Of a stretch of DNA of 64,000 bases, positions 12,501 to 23,676 are shown in pieces. Below the pieces are notes generated by a model that had not been told where the DNA came from, made no database searches, and worked only from the letters and a program-made list of their open reading frames with translations. Origin of the DNA: Citrus sinensis (taxonomy: Eukaryota > Streptophyta > Magnoliopsida > Sapindales > Rutaceae); NCBI RefSeq assembly GCF_022201045.2, contig NC_068559.1, positions 1,116,001 to 1,180,000 on the forward strand. The letters are read 5' to 3'. A program made the translations under genes and the position numbers. Position 1 is the stretch's first letter. Every line of letters starts with the position of its first letter.

Positions 12501-14495
12501 TTCAGAGTTTCCAATTTAACATTGATGCATTCACTCAATTTTTTCAAACGAATTACCATCCAAAAAGCAGTGTAATATGTGATTGATCAGTTGTCTTGTG
12601 GCCATTAGGAACTCGATTTTTTGCTTGAAGCAAAAAACAGTGAGAAAGTTCTGGAAAATTTTTGGAAGTTATCTCCTCATATTGCGAATTATATATATGC
12701 ACCAAAGGTCTATTGGAATTTAAGTACCTCAAAGTTGTTGATCATGGAATTTGTGGATGGTGCTCAAGTTAATGATGTGAAATCCATTCGAAAACTTGGT
12801 ATTGACCCTCATGAAGTTTCTAGATTGGTAAGTCTGCAGCTTCGTAATCCAGTCATATTTTGTTTTTCTCAGAATTAATATTATTAAGAATTTGAATAAC
12901 TTTTGCAATATAATAAATCCACTTAATTGCAAGTTGAGTAACTCAGGTAAAGTTGATACCATGTAGCCCGCATATTTTCTTCCTTTGAGCTCTTTCAACT
13001 TTTGATCCTTGTATTATGGAAGTTAACCAATTGGATTCATAAGTTGGAAAAATATGTGTTGATATCATCTTCATTCGGAATACCAACCATCATGCTGTTG
13101 AACGATGTGGATACAATTTTGATGCTTTTGATTTAATTATACACAGGTTAGCCAGGCTTTTGCTGAAATGATGTTTAAGCATGGCTTTGTGCATTGTGAC
13201 CCTCATGCTGCCAACTTGCTAGTTCGTCCAGTGCCTTCTGAAAAAAAGAGCATACTTGGTGAGGATGTTCTTTCTGTTAAGATTTTTCATATGATCCACA
13301 TTTTTAATAATTTCCAGAATGGTCTAATGCCTTACTGGATTCATGCAGACCGTGATAGTGCATCTAAATGCTTTGTTTTAGCTCATGCTTTGCTAGTTTG
13401 TTTTCATTTCCCTTCACATATGCAGGCAAGAGAAAACCACAGTTGATACTTATTGACCATGGTCTGTATAAAGAACTAGATGCCACAACTAAATTTAACT
13501 ATGCTGCTCTTTGGAAGGTATTGATGTGTTCCTTGTATTTTTTTCATCTTTAATGCACCTAGGTGTTCTATTGTGAGCAACTTACTGTTGTCCTTGTTGA
13601 TGTGTTGACACTGGTTTCAGGCTTTGATATTTGCCGATGCTAATGCAATAAAGGAATATAGCGTCAAATTGGGTGCTGGGGAGGATCTTTACGTGCTATT
13701 TGCAGGGATTCTAACTATGAGGCCATGGAATAGAGTCACTGACCGGGCTGTTGATCATTTAGTCATACAAGGCACTGATGGTGATCGTTCTGAATTACAG
13801 GTGAGCTTCTATTGAAGGGATGCATAGATCTGCTCTGAAAGGAATTTTTTAGCTTCTTGCTGTTACATCCTGATATGAATGGGATCGATGATTTGTGCAA
13901 AAGGTGACTCTTACCATTTCCATGATAATATTTTGTTATTCTTTGCAGATGTATGCTTCTCAGTATTTTCCTCAAATTACAGAACTTCTTCGGAGACTGC
14001 CTCGTGTCATTCTTTTAATGCTGAAGACAAATGACTGTTTACGAGCAGTTAATAATTGTCTGGTATAGTTTCACAGCTTTTAGCAGTTTAAAACTCTATG
14101 ATTTACGAAGTATCTGGATTTCTAAATGGTGCTTTTGTTTAATGTGGTAGCATTTTATCTATGATTTGATAATTACTAAGTGGTAATAAAATAATTTTGT
14201 CATTAAAACTTGCACAGTTTCCTGTTTTCTGGTTTTGAAGGCTAGTAATATACTGAAATCATTCTGCTGGTTGAAATGTTACTTAATACAGCTGCAGGGA
14301 TCTTCTCCTGAGTCATTTGTGATTATTGGAAGAGTTTCTTCCAAGGCAGTTATAGAAGCAAAATTGTTACAAAGTAAATCCTTCTTGCGCCGTTTGAGTG
14401 TCTGGTTGGAGGAAATCTTGTTGGAAGTTCGACTTTTCTCCATTGAGATGTTCCTGTGGCTTTTACAAATCCGAAAAGCTTTATTCCTGGCATAG
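9509..14495 (+). CDS. ATH9: ABC1/ADCK (UbiB-like) atypical kinase
   Basis: Twelve exons encode 536 residues: 9509-9683, 10022-10176, 10293-10418, 10659-10754, 10905-11005, 11240-11276, 12609-12827, 13147-13258, 13426-13517, 13621-13800, 13949-14062 and 14292-14495. ABC1-family signatures are in order: KxGQ (K102-Q105), Ala-rich loop ASASLAQVH (~163-171), VAVK lysine K184, ExD (E231, D233), the catalytic-loop motif HCDPHAAN (319-326) and the metal-binding DHG (351-353). The N terminus is basic and Ala-rich with a hydrophobic stretch, compatible with organelle import. It resembles Arabidopsis ATH9 (At2g40090) nearly residue for residue in remembered blocks. Family members support isoprenoid-lipid (quinone) metabolism in mitochondria or plastids; the substrate here is unknown. 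Intron 6 starts with GC rather than GT and hosts a MITE. Two site II motifs lie upstream. Confidence 0.95.
11643..12337. mobile_element. PIF/Harbinger-like MITE inside an intron
   Basis: The 695-bp AT-rich element lies wholly within intron 6 of the ABC1-kinase gene. Its ends, GGCTACGTTTGG and CCAAACATAGCC, are inverted repeats with one mismatch, and imperfect similarity continues inward. A 3-bp direct repeat CTA flanks it (11640-11642, 12338-12340). Short TIRs beginning GG and a 3-bp duplication resemble Tourist elements, although their usual target is TAA or TTA. No coding frame is present. Confidence 0.7.
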
Positions 14496-15246
14496 TAAGA
14501 GTTATTTATACTGAGCTCTGATATGCCATCCCAAAGTAGATTACCTCATATTCATTGTCTCCATGGTTGAGAACTTGCCATTTACATGCAGGTTTTGAGC
14601 ATGGATGGACACATTTATTTTTTACAGGTTTTTTTTCTTTTTATTTTTTTTTGTTGGGGGTTGGGTTGGGTGGGGGGGGGGAACCATCTAAATGATTCTT
14701 TTCACGGATGCATAATTTGTCTTCATGTACTTGGGACTTGATTCATGTGATTAAACCCTTTGATCGGTGCTGACTGATACACTATAAGAGCAAGATTGTT
14801 TCCCAGGACATTAATTTCACTGATATACAAATTTGAAATTTCTTGAATCATCCAGTTTCTTTTATTAGTTCTTGGAAGTCTGAACAGACATGGGCTTATG
14901 AGACAAGTAAATTTGAACATATGCTGCAGTTACAATTTTACCATTATTTGTTTGCATATTGGTTTTGCTTTGCACTCATTTCTCTTAATACAAATGTAGT
15001 TATCAGACAAGTTGGGATTGGGTCAATATCAGGATTGCGATTAGAGTTTATAATTGAGATTAGAATTCCTGTTTGATCTTAGCTCTTTCGAGAATTTGAT
15101 GTTGTTGTGCGTGTTTAGTAATAAACGTAGATGATTGAGATTTTATTAATTAACCAAATGATTCAATGACTTTTTGCTGGGGACGTGAAAGTGCTTGATG
15201 GTCCCCTTTGTTCCTCAAGAACAGGAAGCTCGTTATTCATAAAGGT

Positions 15247-15330
15247 GGTAGGTGGCTTTTCTTAGTTGTACCAAAATACTAGTATATTGACAAGGATTGC
15301 CAACTTGTGTTGCTCCTAAAGCCACCTACC
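15247..15330. repeat. Inverted repeat with 13-base arms
   Basis: GGTAGGTGGCTTT at 15247-15259 is the exact reverse complement of 15318-15330. The segment also carries two direct copies of CCAAAATACTAGTA (15271 and 15333 region). No function is evident. Confidence 0.7.
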
Positions 15331-15495
15331 ATTGCCAAAATACTAGTACCAACCCTTGTCAATGAAAAATTAGTAAAAATTTACGAACTCCGACCGGAAT
15401 TGCCACCCCAGAAAAAAATGTAGCGTCATCAGCCTTAGATGGACCAATTCAAGAGTAATAGCAGATGAAGCTGAGTCGAGGAAATATGAAGAATA

Positions 15496-15678
15496 ATGGG
15501 ATTAATGATCATATACAATATCAAGGCTCTTGGGCCGAATTTCACTTTTCGACAACCTCGAGGACTGGAAATCGTTCCGGCTGTGAGCAAGGCTAAAACC
15601 AATAAAAGATCGCTATCAACTTGCAAGTTCGCAGGATCGGTAAATGGCGGGTTTAATGGATTGTACTATGTCGAATAG
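15496..15678 (+). pseudogene. Unassigned ORF, plastid-transit-like composition
   Basis: Sixty codons, not recognised. The centre, including the residues GPNFTFRQPRGLEIVP, is Arg/Ser/Lys-rich and poor in acidic residues, like a plastid-targeted N terminus. GC content is higher than in neighbouring spacer. It lacks a downstream exon I can join with confidence; a second frame overlaps at 15644-15835. It could be a gene fragment, an exon of an unrecognised gene, or chance. Confidence 0.2.
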
Positions 15679-16324
15679 TCAACAGAAGACAGACTTGTCA
15701 CCGGCAGCTGCATTAAGAGCCTCTCATATTGTTGGCTTGTTTGGTGAGCGCCAATTACTGATTCTACCACACTACTCAACAAGCCAACCGCACGCATTTA
15801 TCCTCCTCCCTTCTGCAGTGGATGCGGTAATTTAATAATGGCTTTTATTGTGTTAGGTAACATTATTACGTAGCAGCCATGGAATGAAAATTGAACGGTT
15901 GTGGGAAATAAATAGTTTTTTTTATTATTATTGGATTTTCATCTAATAGCTGTTATATATTAGTACATAATCATGTATGTTACATGATTATCTAATATAA
16001 CAGTCTCCTTTAATTATTACTCGCGGCTCCTTTAATTATAACAGTCTCCTTTAATAACAATCTTCTTGTAGAGCAATTAATTAAATTATGTTTTTTTTAA
16101 TGTCATTTTAATTTCTAACAAAATTACCACGGAGTCGAAGAAAAAAAAATTCTTTTAATATTGTTGAATTATCTTTTTTTATAAAAAAATTACTGCTGGG
16201 AAATTTATCCATCCACATGTCACTAAATGGTAAGAAAAATATACTCTTTCAACAACATTAAAGACAAAATTATTATTTTAAAAAAATTTAAAATTTATCA
16301 GAAATAATATAATTAATCAACATA

Positions 16325-16326
<2 letters not shown>

Positions 16327-16362
<36 letters not shown>
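16327..16362. repeat. (TA)n microsatellite
   Basis: About 18 uninterrupted TA units in the spacer upstream of the GDSL esterase gene. Confidence 0.9.
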
Positions 16363-16369
<7 letters not shown>

Positions 16370-16701
16370 TTTTGACAATGTCTATGTTGGAGATGCTCTG
16401 CCGCGATACACTTCTTTATAATTATGTAATTAAAATTATAAATAATAAAAAATTATATTATAATTATAATTATAAAAAAATATTTTATGGTGGAGCATAG
16501 CCGGACCCTTAAATTTAATATAATTATCGCTGATAAATTCATTTTACACGCACATGTGTATATATACTGATGCTAGAATTCTAGAAAACGTATATCCTAA
16601 AATTTCTCCCAGCGCAAAAGAGAATTTATAGCGAACGCAACCGTTGCGGAGTGGCTGCTGTGACGGTGATCCTGTCATCATCTCCGTTCGTGACTAAAAC
16701 A

Positions 16702-19173
16702 ATGGTGGGACCCGCTAGGCCTCAGTTCGTTCTCTTCGGATCGTCCATTGTCCAGCTGGGCTTCAGCAACGGCGGCTGGGGCGCCATTCTCTCCGACATT
16801 TACGCTCGCAAAGTATATCTTTATATCCTTATAATTTCATTTTTTGTATTCTTTGTAATTACATTTCTTCAAAAATGACGCATCTGTTATAATTATGCTA
16901 CTGGTGATTTGTGTGATAGGCAGATATTTTGCTGCGAGGTTACTACGGGTGGAATTCACGACGCGCACTTCAGGTTCTCGATCAAGTTTTTCCCAAGGTA
17001 TTATATACATGTGTGTGCGCGTGTGTATGTATAAATATGTATATGTATATATATATAGAATCTTTGGCTGAATTTGGAAGTGCTTCTGTAGAAAGCACCT
17101 TGGAGTAAGAAGCACCTTTTTTTTTTTTTTTTTTTCTGTTGAAGCAATTTTTAGTAACGTTTCGAACTGGCAAAGAATTTTTAGAAAAGAATTATCCCTC
17201 CAAAATGCAAATTTAAGTTCTTTCTATCCCCAAAAGTGCTTTTCAATCTGCTTCACTCAAACACGGCAATGCACGTAAAAGGATGTCTTTCTGTCATGCT
17301 CTATTCATGATCATTTTATTGTACAGTCATGGTGTCCGCTAAACTTGGTGTCCTTCATAATTGAGGTTAAAATAGAGTTGCTACTCTAATGCAAACATTA
17401 CTATCTCTGTTCTTTTCTGTCCCCTGTAGGATGCGCCTATACAGCCTTCGTTGGTGATTGTTTATTTTGGTGGAAATGATTCAATGGGACCTCACCCATC
17501 TGGTTTAGGCCCTCATGTCCCACTTCCTGAATATGTTGAGAATATGAGAAGGATTGCAACTCATCTCAAGGTACTTTCTTGATACACAAGTTACCTAATA
17601 GTAGTATGTCCTGGAGTTAAAAGTGCCTTACTGGATTTAGTATGTCCCAAAGGAGGAAGTCTACCTGTTACTTGCTCATGGCATTCCTGCAACAGCCTGA
17701 GGTTGTGTCTTGAATTTGGTTCATTTCTTTTCATGGGTTCAGCTTTATATGTTACCTGGGTGTTTGCTTTTGCATGCTTTGTGGTTTAGATTTGGTACTT
17801 CAGTCTCATTCTAACACAAGATGTCTGATATTAGAGTCTTTCCTGTGCAACGCGCATAATTTTTCTGAGTACTCCTCCAGTCGATGAGGCCAGAATTAAT
17901 CAAGGCACGAGGTGCTGTGATACCTATCTTGTATATCAAATTTGGATGTTATTTATTTACTTTTTCCAGCAGTTCTAAGGCTTGTATATTTCCTTAAACC
18001 AGTGAAATTTTTAGCGAGCTAGTACGAACAAATGAGTTGTGCCAAAAGTACTCAGATGCTTGCATAAATTTGTGCCATGATTTGGGAGTGAAGGCAGTCG
18101 ATCTTTTTACTGCAATTCAGAAAAGAGATGATTGGAAGAATGCCTGCTTCACGTAAGTTTGCTTGCTGCCTGTCTGCATTTATTTTTAACCCATACAATC
18201 ACGTTCCAGAATTTTATTATGCTGTGATCTACTTTAGGTCATCTTATATATAGTGTGTATGCTCTGCTTTGATGCGGAAGAGGTGTATTTGACTGACATA
18301 GGTACTGCAATTTAAATTGCTTCTTTCTGTGTTCTATATGCTTCGACGAACTCGAACTTTTCATAGACAGGTTTTAGAATTCTAAATATTTGTTTTTGGC
18401 TTGAGCGTGGTATTTCTTTCCCTTTATGTGTTTGCTAGGATAGTGATTCACTTGTAGTTGAGAGAGACTTTGGTTTTTTTATATCAGAATTGACTCTATT
18501 GAATTTCATGTATTGTCTAGAATGGATAAGATCACCATTTACTGTCATTTGTTTCTCAAGAAAGATAAGCCATGCTGATCAACTTGGCCTACTACTGAGC
18601 TCAAACATCAGATATTTCAGCCATTCATTTTATTTCCTGTCTAATTTGGTTGGTTGATCTATGTTTGCCAATTATACCAAAAGATTTTTCCTGCACAAGC
18701 AAATAACATTCACTAGTATACAGAAAAATTGTTTCATTTGATTTGTGTGTAATGAAACAAGGTCCAGACTCTTGATTGTGATTCAATAACAACTTCTTTG
18801 AGTTGATCATAATCTTTCTTTTCATAGTGCAATCATTATTCACCTTTCAACCTGCATGATGACATTTGCCGAAAAAGCATGTGCTAGAATTGACATCAAT
18901 ATCCTGTTAAATGTAGGCATTTTTCATCAAATTAACACTCAAATTTCTTCTTTTCCCAGAGACGGGATTCATCTATCAGAAGAAGGGAGCAAGATTGTAG
19001 TAGCAGAGATACTGAAGGTGCTCAAGCAAGCTGAGTGGAAGCCATCTCTACACTGGAAGTCCATGCCCACCGAATTTTCTGAGGACTCACTTTATGATCT
19101 TGTTGCCGCCAGCGGTGAAAGGACCTTAAACCCCTCTGATTGGACCTTTCACAGGGAGATTCAATGGGACTAA
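16702..19173 (+). CDS. GDSL esterase/lipase, CPRD49 / isoamyl-acetate hydrolase type
   Basis: Six exons encode 252 residues: 16702-16812, 16920-16997, 17430-17570, 17835-17911, 18015-18152 and 18960-19173. All introns are GT-AG and in frame. It belongs to the SGNH hydrolases: block I is FGSSIVQ (Ser15 nucleophile, with Ser replacing the Asp of GDS), block II has the oxyanion Gly of LRGYYGWNSR (Gly44), block III is GGND (77-80) with the conserved Asn79, and block V is DGIH (Asp183, His186). It resembles Arabidopsis CPRD49 (At3g11210) and yeast IAH1-type esterases, which cleave acetyl and short-chain esters; the plant substrate is not settled. There is no signal peptide, so a cytosolic enzyme is likely. 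The start is the ATG giving MVGPARPQ; an in-frame upstream GTG extension is not a credible eukaryotic start. Confidence 0.93.
17064..17267. repeat. Possible MITE in GDSL intron 2
   Basis: GGCTGAATTTGGAAGTGC on the left and the reverse complement of the right end (GCCGTGTTTGAGTGAAGC) are loosely inverted, with AAGTGCTT-like subterminal motifs and a long T run at about 17117-17136. No convincing target duplication was found. Confidence 0.35.
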
Positions 19174-20442
19174 CTTGCGGACTCATCTTATGCTTTTGCA
19201 GTGTTTGCAGGAGCCATGCCCAGCAAGTTGAACACATTTACATGGGCACTGCCAAAAACAAACAAACTTTCAATGATGAATTATTATTAAGTAGTCATAA
19301 ATTTCATTATTCTTTTAGTAGCAAATTGTTCCCTGTATAGGTCACATATCTCAGACCGTTGATCCTCTACCCAAGCTCTATTACTATGATATTTATTTTT
19401 TCTTGAAATTCTTCTGTCTATAAATTCGTTGTTGCCCGCTACGGAAATTTATGAAAAACAAATATTGTCCCCAAGTGATACATTTTCTTTTAACAAAAAT
19501 GATGCTGTGAGCAATTGTCACGTGGTATGATTTTACAATTTCTCTTGATAGTGCTGAAAGTGTGAATTAATTATTTGACGCTGCTCATCATACGTTGAAG
19601 AATGTCGCTCATTAAGAAAAAATAAAAATAAAAATAAAAAAAGAAATAGCAGCAATTCAATTTTTTTTAAAGTCCCGACGCTGTCGTTTTGCTAAAAGCA
19701 CCATAATAAGTTAGAATATAAAAAAGAAAAAAAAAATGACAGCCGACGGCGGCACCACTTCTAAAATCTGCGACCGTTCACTTTTCGACTAGATCTAAAA
19801 CTTGAACGGTCAGGATCGCAAACATCGCATGGTACCGCATATATAAAGCAGACCCTGATTTTTTTAATTTTTTGAGTTTCCCTCCTTTTCAAGAGCTCAC
19901 ATTTTCCTCTCCGAAGTCCAGCCGTTGGAGCTAATCAAACAAAAAGAAGAAAAAATTTCAGGTAATAATTCTCTATTCATTTATATTTTGAATTTATTTC
20001 ATAATTTCGAGCGCCAGTTCGTATTTAATTTTTTTTTTAGTCTTATTCATCTTTAATCTCTATCTGTCATGGCTGCTATTTATAGTTCGTCGGTCTAGGG
20101 TTTCCTGATTCAACTACATAATGTAAGCTGTTCCTTTACCATTTGTTATGTAATTCATGATGATTAAACTTAATTTCGAGCTTTTTAACTGTAATTAGAA
20201 TCAAGTTTCAGTACATGACTTAAACGATTTTCTGTTTCTTTTGTTGCGAAAATAGTGGTTTCAGGGATGAATTTAGATCTAATTCTTGCTTGAAGCTGAG
20301 ATCTGGATGTTGCGAGTGTTTTCAGTTTCTCTGTGTGTGTGTGTGTGTGTGTGTATTATTGTCGCTTGGATCATTTTTTTCTTCATCTTGAGGTACTAAA
20401 ATTAGATCTACCTATTGTCATACAGGTTTTGAAACTGAAACA
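19174..20442. other. Spacer, PSF3 promoter and 5' UTR
   Basis: It holds the GDSL 3' flank, an (AAAAT)n-like tract at about 19617-19645, an inverted ACCGTTCA/TGAACGGT pair (19773-19780, 19803-19810), a TATATAAA box (19840-19847), and a PSF3 leader interrupted by a probable 5' UTR intron from 19962 (CAG/GTAATA) to 20425 (TACAG). That intron has a (GT)n microsatellite at about 20331-20353. Confidence 0.6.
19840..19847 (+). promoter_or_regulatory. Putative TATA box of PSF3
   Basis: TATATAAA lies about 114 bases upstream of the probable leader-intron donor at 19962, a plausible distance for a TATA box given a leader exon of roughly 80-90 bases. Confidence 0.5.
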
Positions 20443-22707
20443 ATGAATGACACGTCTTCGAGAAATGGAAAATACTTTGACATTGATGAAATTCTTATAG
20501 AGGAAGAGGTTAATAATATTGTTTTTGTGCTTGATTCGACTCAGAGTTGCCCAATTCTTATTATGAAAATGATGATTATTTTTTTTTTCTTTTTTTAACT
20601 TGCAGCTTGTTCCTGTTGTGTTCCATAAATCAGCAAATGGAGTAAAAGTTGATCCCAGTGCTGAAAAAGACTGTGTAAGTTCCAAAAGGATCTACACTGC
20701 AGTGTGCCAGAGCCATGTATTTGGGTATTTTGTGACTGTATTATTCTCATATATTTATTTTTTGTTTGAGTTTTTAGGTTGATGAAGGTGCAAAAGTAGA
20801 GCTTCCCTTCTGGCTTTCTCAGGAGTTATATTTGAGGCAAGCTGTATCAATAAATGTTCCAGCTTGCTTCAATCAAAAGTAATTACCATTGTATTTTTTT
20901 TATTTATCACAGTTTTTTTTTTTTAATTTGAAGATGTGAATATCTGTTTACGTACTAGTGCTTTTTATTTTTTCTACTACCAGAACAAGACGGGAAATCC
21001 AGGCTGATGCTGCAAATGTGGATCTAAGATCTCGGTGTCCATATTTCTATGAATTTGGATGTAAGATAGCACCAATGTGAGTCTCTACCCCTCTCTATCT
21101 TTTATACTTGCATTTACCTATTCTGCTGCACATGATTCTTAGCTTCTTGCACTACTGCTCTTAATTTATGTTATAGCCAGATCCGTTATCTGATAAGTTG
21201 CTTTTAGCATATTTAATGGTGTTACATTGCCATTAGGTGACACTTTGTCATTTTGAAAGAGAAAATGTAGTTCAGAGCATATGAAATTCTCTCTGACATG
21301 TGCACAATATTCTGAATGATATGGTGGAAGGACTGTCTTTTCATGTCTGATTGCTTTCTCTGAACAAATTTGATCTGATATTTTTTGGCATAAGATATTT
21401 TATTCAAAGCCTTTTTTAGGATTGTTGACTCCAAGGAGACAATTTCAACATTTCTAGAAGCATTCAGTTGATCAACAAGCCATTTAATTTGCTTGTTTTA
21501 AGCCATGATTTGATTCTTGTTTGGTGTGAACTCGTTTTTGTGGTCTGAGACATTATTATTCACATTAGCCTCTATTATTTTACATTAAGTCTAGAGCTTA
21601 GAGTTGTGTTGTCTCATTGAGCATGTCATGAGGCAGCTTGCCAGGTTCTTCTCTCAAAATTTACAGTTGAGTATTATCTACATTAAAGATAGGATTCATA
21701 GGAAAGATAGTAAATTATAAGAACAATTGAATGAACAGAGAATGAACAACTTAAACTTGTCCGTTTTATTGTTTTAGTAGTTAGGAGGGTTATATATTAG
21801 TTTGTTCCCTTATAATAATAAATTAGTTTGTTCCAACAATACGACTATAAGGAGGTTTTAATGTACCTCAATATCTTTTGTAACTGATGGCTACCCTTCT
21901 GTGGATTCAGAACTTACCAAGTAGTTTTTCATTAATTGTGGTCACATTTGGTGCCAAAATCTGCGGGCTTAAAATCTGATGGGAGGGAATTGAGTTCTTC
22001 TTTGTAATCTATGTAGGTAACGTCCAAGTCAGGTAGAAAAGATTTTCCATCATCCTATATCTACAGTAATGTAGATAAATAATTTTGTTATTCATTGATA
22101 TTGGGCAATTGATGATCTGTTTTAGTTGCAATTATTGTTGTTAGGTGTGTAGTTTGTGCTAGTGATTGATGTTGAGCTCTTATTTATTCCTTGGTTCATT
22201 TTATGGACAGGGTTGGTGATTGCACCATTGGGAAGATGCTCTTGTCGACATTTAATTTATAATTGATGATCTGTTTTAGTTGCAATTACTGCTGTTATGT
22301 GTGTAGTTTGTGCTAGTGATTGATGTTAAGCTCTTCTTTATTCCTTGATTCATTTTATGGACAGAGTTGGTGATCGCACCATTGGGAAGATGCTCTTGTC
22401 GACATTTCAGATGAGGTATAAGGACATCTTGACCAAGGCACACACTGCAGCATATGCAGTGGCTTCCAAATTCTTAGCAGTGTTAACGAAAGAAGAAACT
22501 AACTGTGAGATTCCCTTTGCTGATTTTAGCACGCGTCTTCTATTTTTACGTCTCATATGTATTTGAAATGATGACAAAGTGATTGTGCTTGTTGTAGTGT
22601 ATGAGGCAGCTCAATCCTCCATGGCAGCCTTCAAGAAGTGGCGGATTGGCGGTCCCAGAATTCAGAGGGCTTCAGTTCTCGGAAGGAAGAGGAAGCCAAT
22701 CGACTAG
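20443..22707 (+). CDS. PSF3: GINS complex subunit PSF3
   Basis: Six coding exons give 192 residues: 20443-20508, 20606-20674, 20778-20878, 20984-21076, 22365-22504 and 22598-22707. The N terminus (KYFDIDEILIEEELVPVVF) carries the typical GINS PSF3 beta-rich segment. The middle (LPFWLSQELYL) and the helical part (TIGKMLLSTFQMRYKDIL, residues ~118-135) match the PSF3 A-domain. The basic tail ends RKRKPID. Length equals the Arabidopsis proteins (about 190 residues; TTN10). PSF3 joins SLD5, PSF1 and PSF2 in the GINS tetramer of the CMG replicative helicase in the nucleus. Exon 5 is preceded by a tandem partial copy of itself that would give a truncated product if spliced in. AATAAA follows the stop at 22742-22747. 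Confidence 0.95.
22099..22408 (+). repeat. ~159-bp tandem duplication covering an intron end and exon start
   Basis: From about 22108 to 22249 and again from about 22267 to 22407 the sequence is nearly identical, including TATGGACAG acceptors and the first ~44 bases of PSF3 coding exon 5. The upstream copy runs straight into an in-frame TAA at 22260-22262. Differences are mostly transitions. Confidence 0.9.
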
Positions 22708-23254
22708 GCACTTTTTCCTAACCCAATTATAATATCCATCCAATAAATCGAGTTCATTCTCGCCATCTTGAGCTTTGTAAGTGTATGAAATTGGCCCCAA
22801 ATGATTTCATAAATGCCTGATGTAGCGTAGCGGCTAGCTCCTGATATAAAAATTAAGAGTTCTAGGTTTTCCTTACCTGTTTAATTTATAACAAATTAAC
22901 AATTAGCTGATAAGTTGTAAAGTAAATAATTATATAAAAACGAAATACCAATTTACTTTGTGGAGAAAGTTCATCACTTTGTCAAAAAGTCGATATGAAA
23001 GCCCAATATTTATAGTTTTGTTGTCCATCCACTAACAAAATGGAGATGATTTGGCACCAAGAAGCCGGTAAGCTAAACATTCATGGTGCTGAACAGATTT
23101 TTTAGATTGGAAATTTACAAGACAAATATATATGATTTTACATGTATACATGCAATGAGATAGTCCTTTTAGTTTGATATCTCTTGTACTATGGGTTTTA
23201 ATATATATATACTTCGAAATTATCCGAAATTATCCTATTGAAAATTCAAGTGTA

Positions 23255-23611
23255 GATGGCGTTACTTTTTTTTTTTTTTTTTGAGAAGGAAGTAAAGCTT
23301 TCCATTGAAGAATGTCATTGAGTCAGATTGTGTGCCAATGGTCATTGAGTCAGATTCAAAGGAGGTGGTGGATCTGTCACTAAACAGAAAGGAAAGCAAG
23401 GCAGAAATTGAATGGATTATTGCTGAAATCCAGACAAAGCTTAGGATCCAGAGCCAAGCATCAATTCAATTTGCTCCAAGGGGTTGTAATATAGCTGCTC
23501 ATTCTGTAGCAAAGAAAGCTTTAGAAGTTGAAAATCAGTGTATTTGGCTGGAAAATTTCCCTGATCATGTTTCGTTGTTACTGTCAAAGTTCTGTTGATG
23601 GCGTTACTTTT
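23255..23611. mobile_element. Retroinsertion carrying an RNase H fragment, with target duplication
   Basis: The 15-bp direct repeat GATGGCGTTACTTTT (23255-23269 and 23597-23611) brackets a 327-bp insert. The insert begins with a T run continuous with the left repeat, then holds a plus-strand frame (23305-23598) resembling the C-terminal half of the RNase H-like domain of plant non-LTR elements: IESDSKEVVDLS, then a central helix, then APRGCNIAAHSVAKKAL. That domain family (RVT_3) normally continues a reverse-transcriptase polyprotein; only this piece is present. A T run next to the left duplication implies the RNA's poly(A) was on the minus strand, opposite to the RNase H frame. Confidence 0.8.
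23305..23598 (+). pseudogene. RNase H-like (RVT_3) domain fragment of a LINE
   Basis: Ninety-seven codons. The segment with VIESDSKEVV and the terminal RGCNIAAHSVAKKA motif resembles RNase H domains found in plant LINE-derived proteins: the D of ESD and the H of AAH correspond to conserved positions. The 5' portion with the first catalytic Asp is absent, so no enzyme activity is expected. It is embedded in the retroinsertion flanked by a 15-bp duplication. Confidence 0.7.
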
Positions 23612-23676
23612 AGTATCCATTAGAACAAACTTTTTGTCATGGGCATGGACTGTTTTCTCTTATTCTGTAATTTTCG

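Larger units (their letters stand above)
14496..16701. other. Intergenic between ABC1 kinase and GDSL genes
   Basis: The first part is the 3' UTR and flank of the ABC1 kinase. A hairpin with 13-base arms (15247-15259 and 15318-15330) lies mid-region. From 15496 to 15678 there is an unassigned frame (60 codons), overlapped by another at 15644-15835 (63 codons). A (TA)n microsatellite runs about 16327-16362. The 3' part is the GDSL gene promoter and leader. Confidence 0.6.

Noticed and set aside
16651..16701. N-terminal extension of the GDSL esterase starting at GTG
   Set aside because: A GTG start is not credible in a plant nuclear gene; the ATG at 16702 matches the family start MVGPARPQ.
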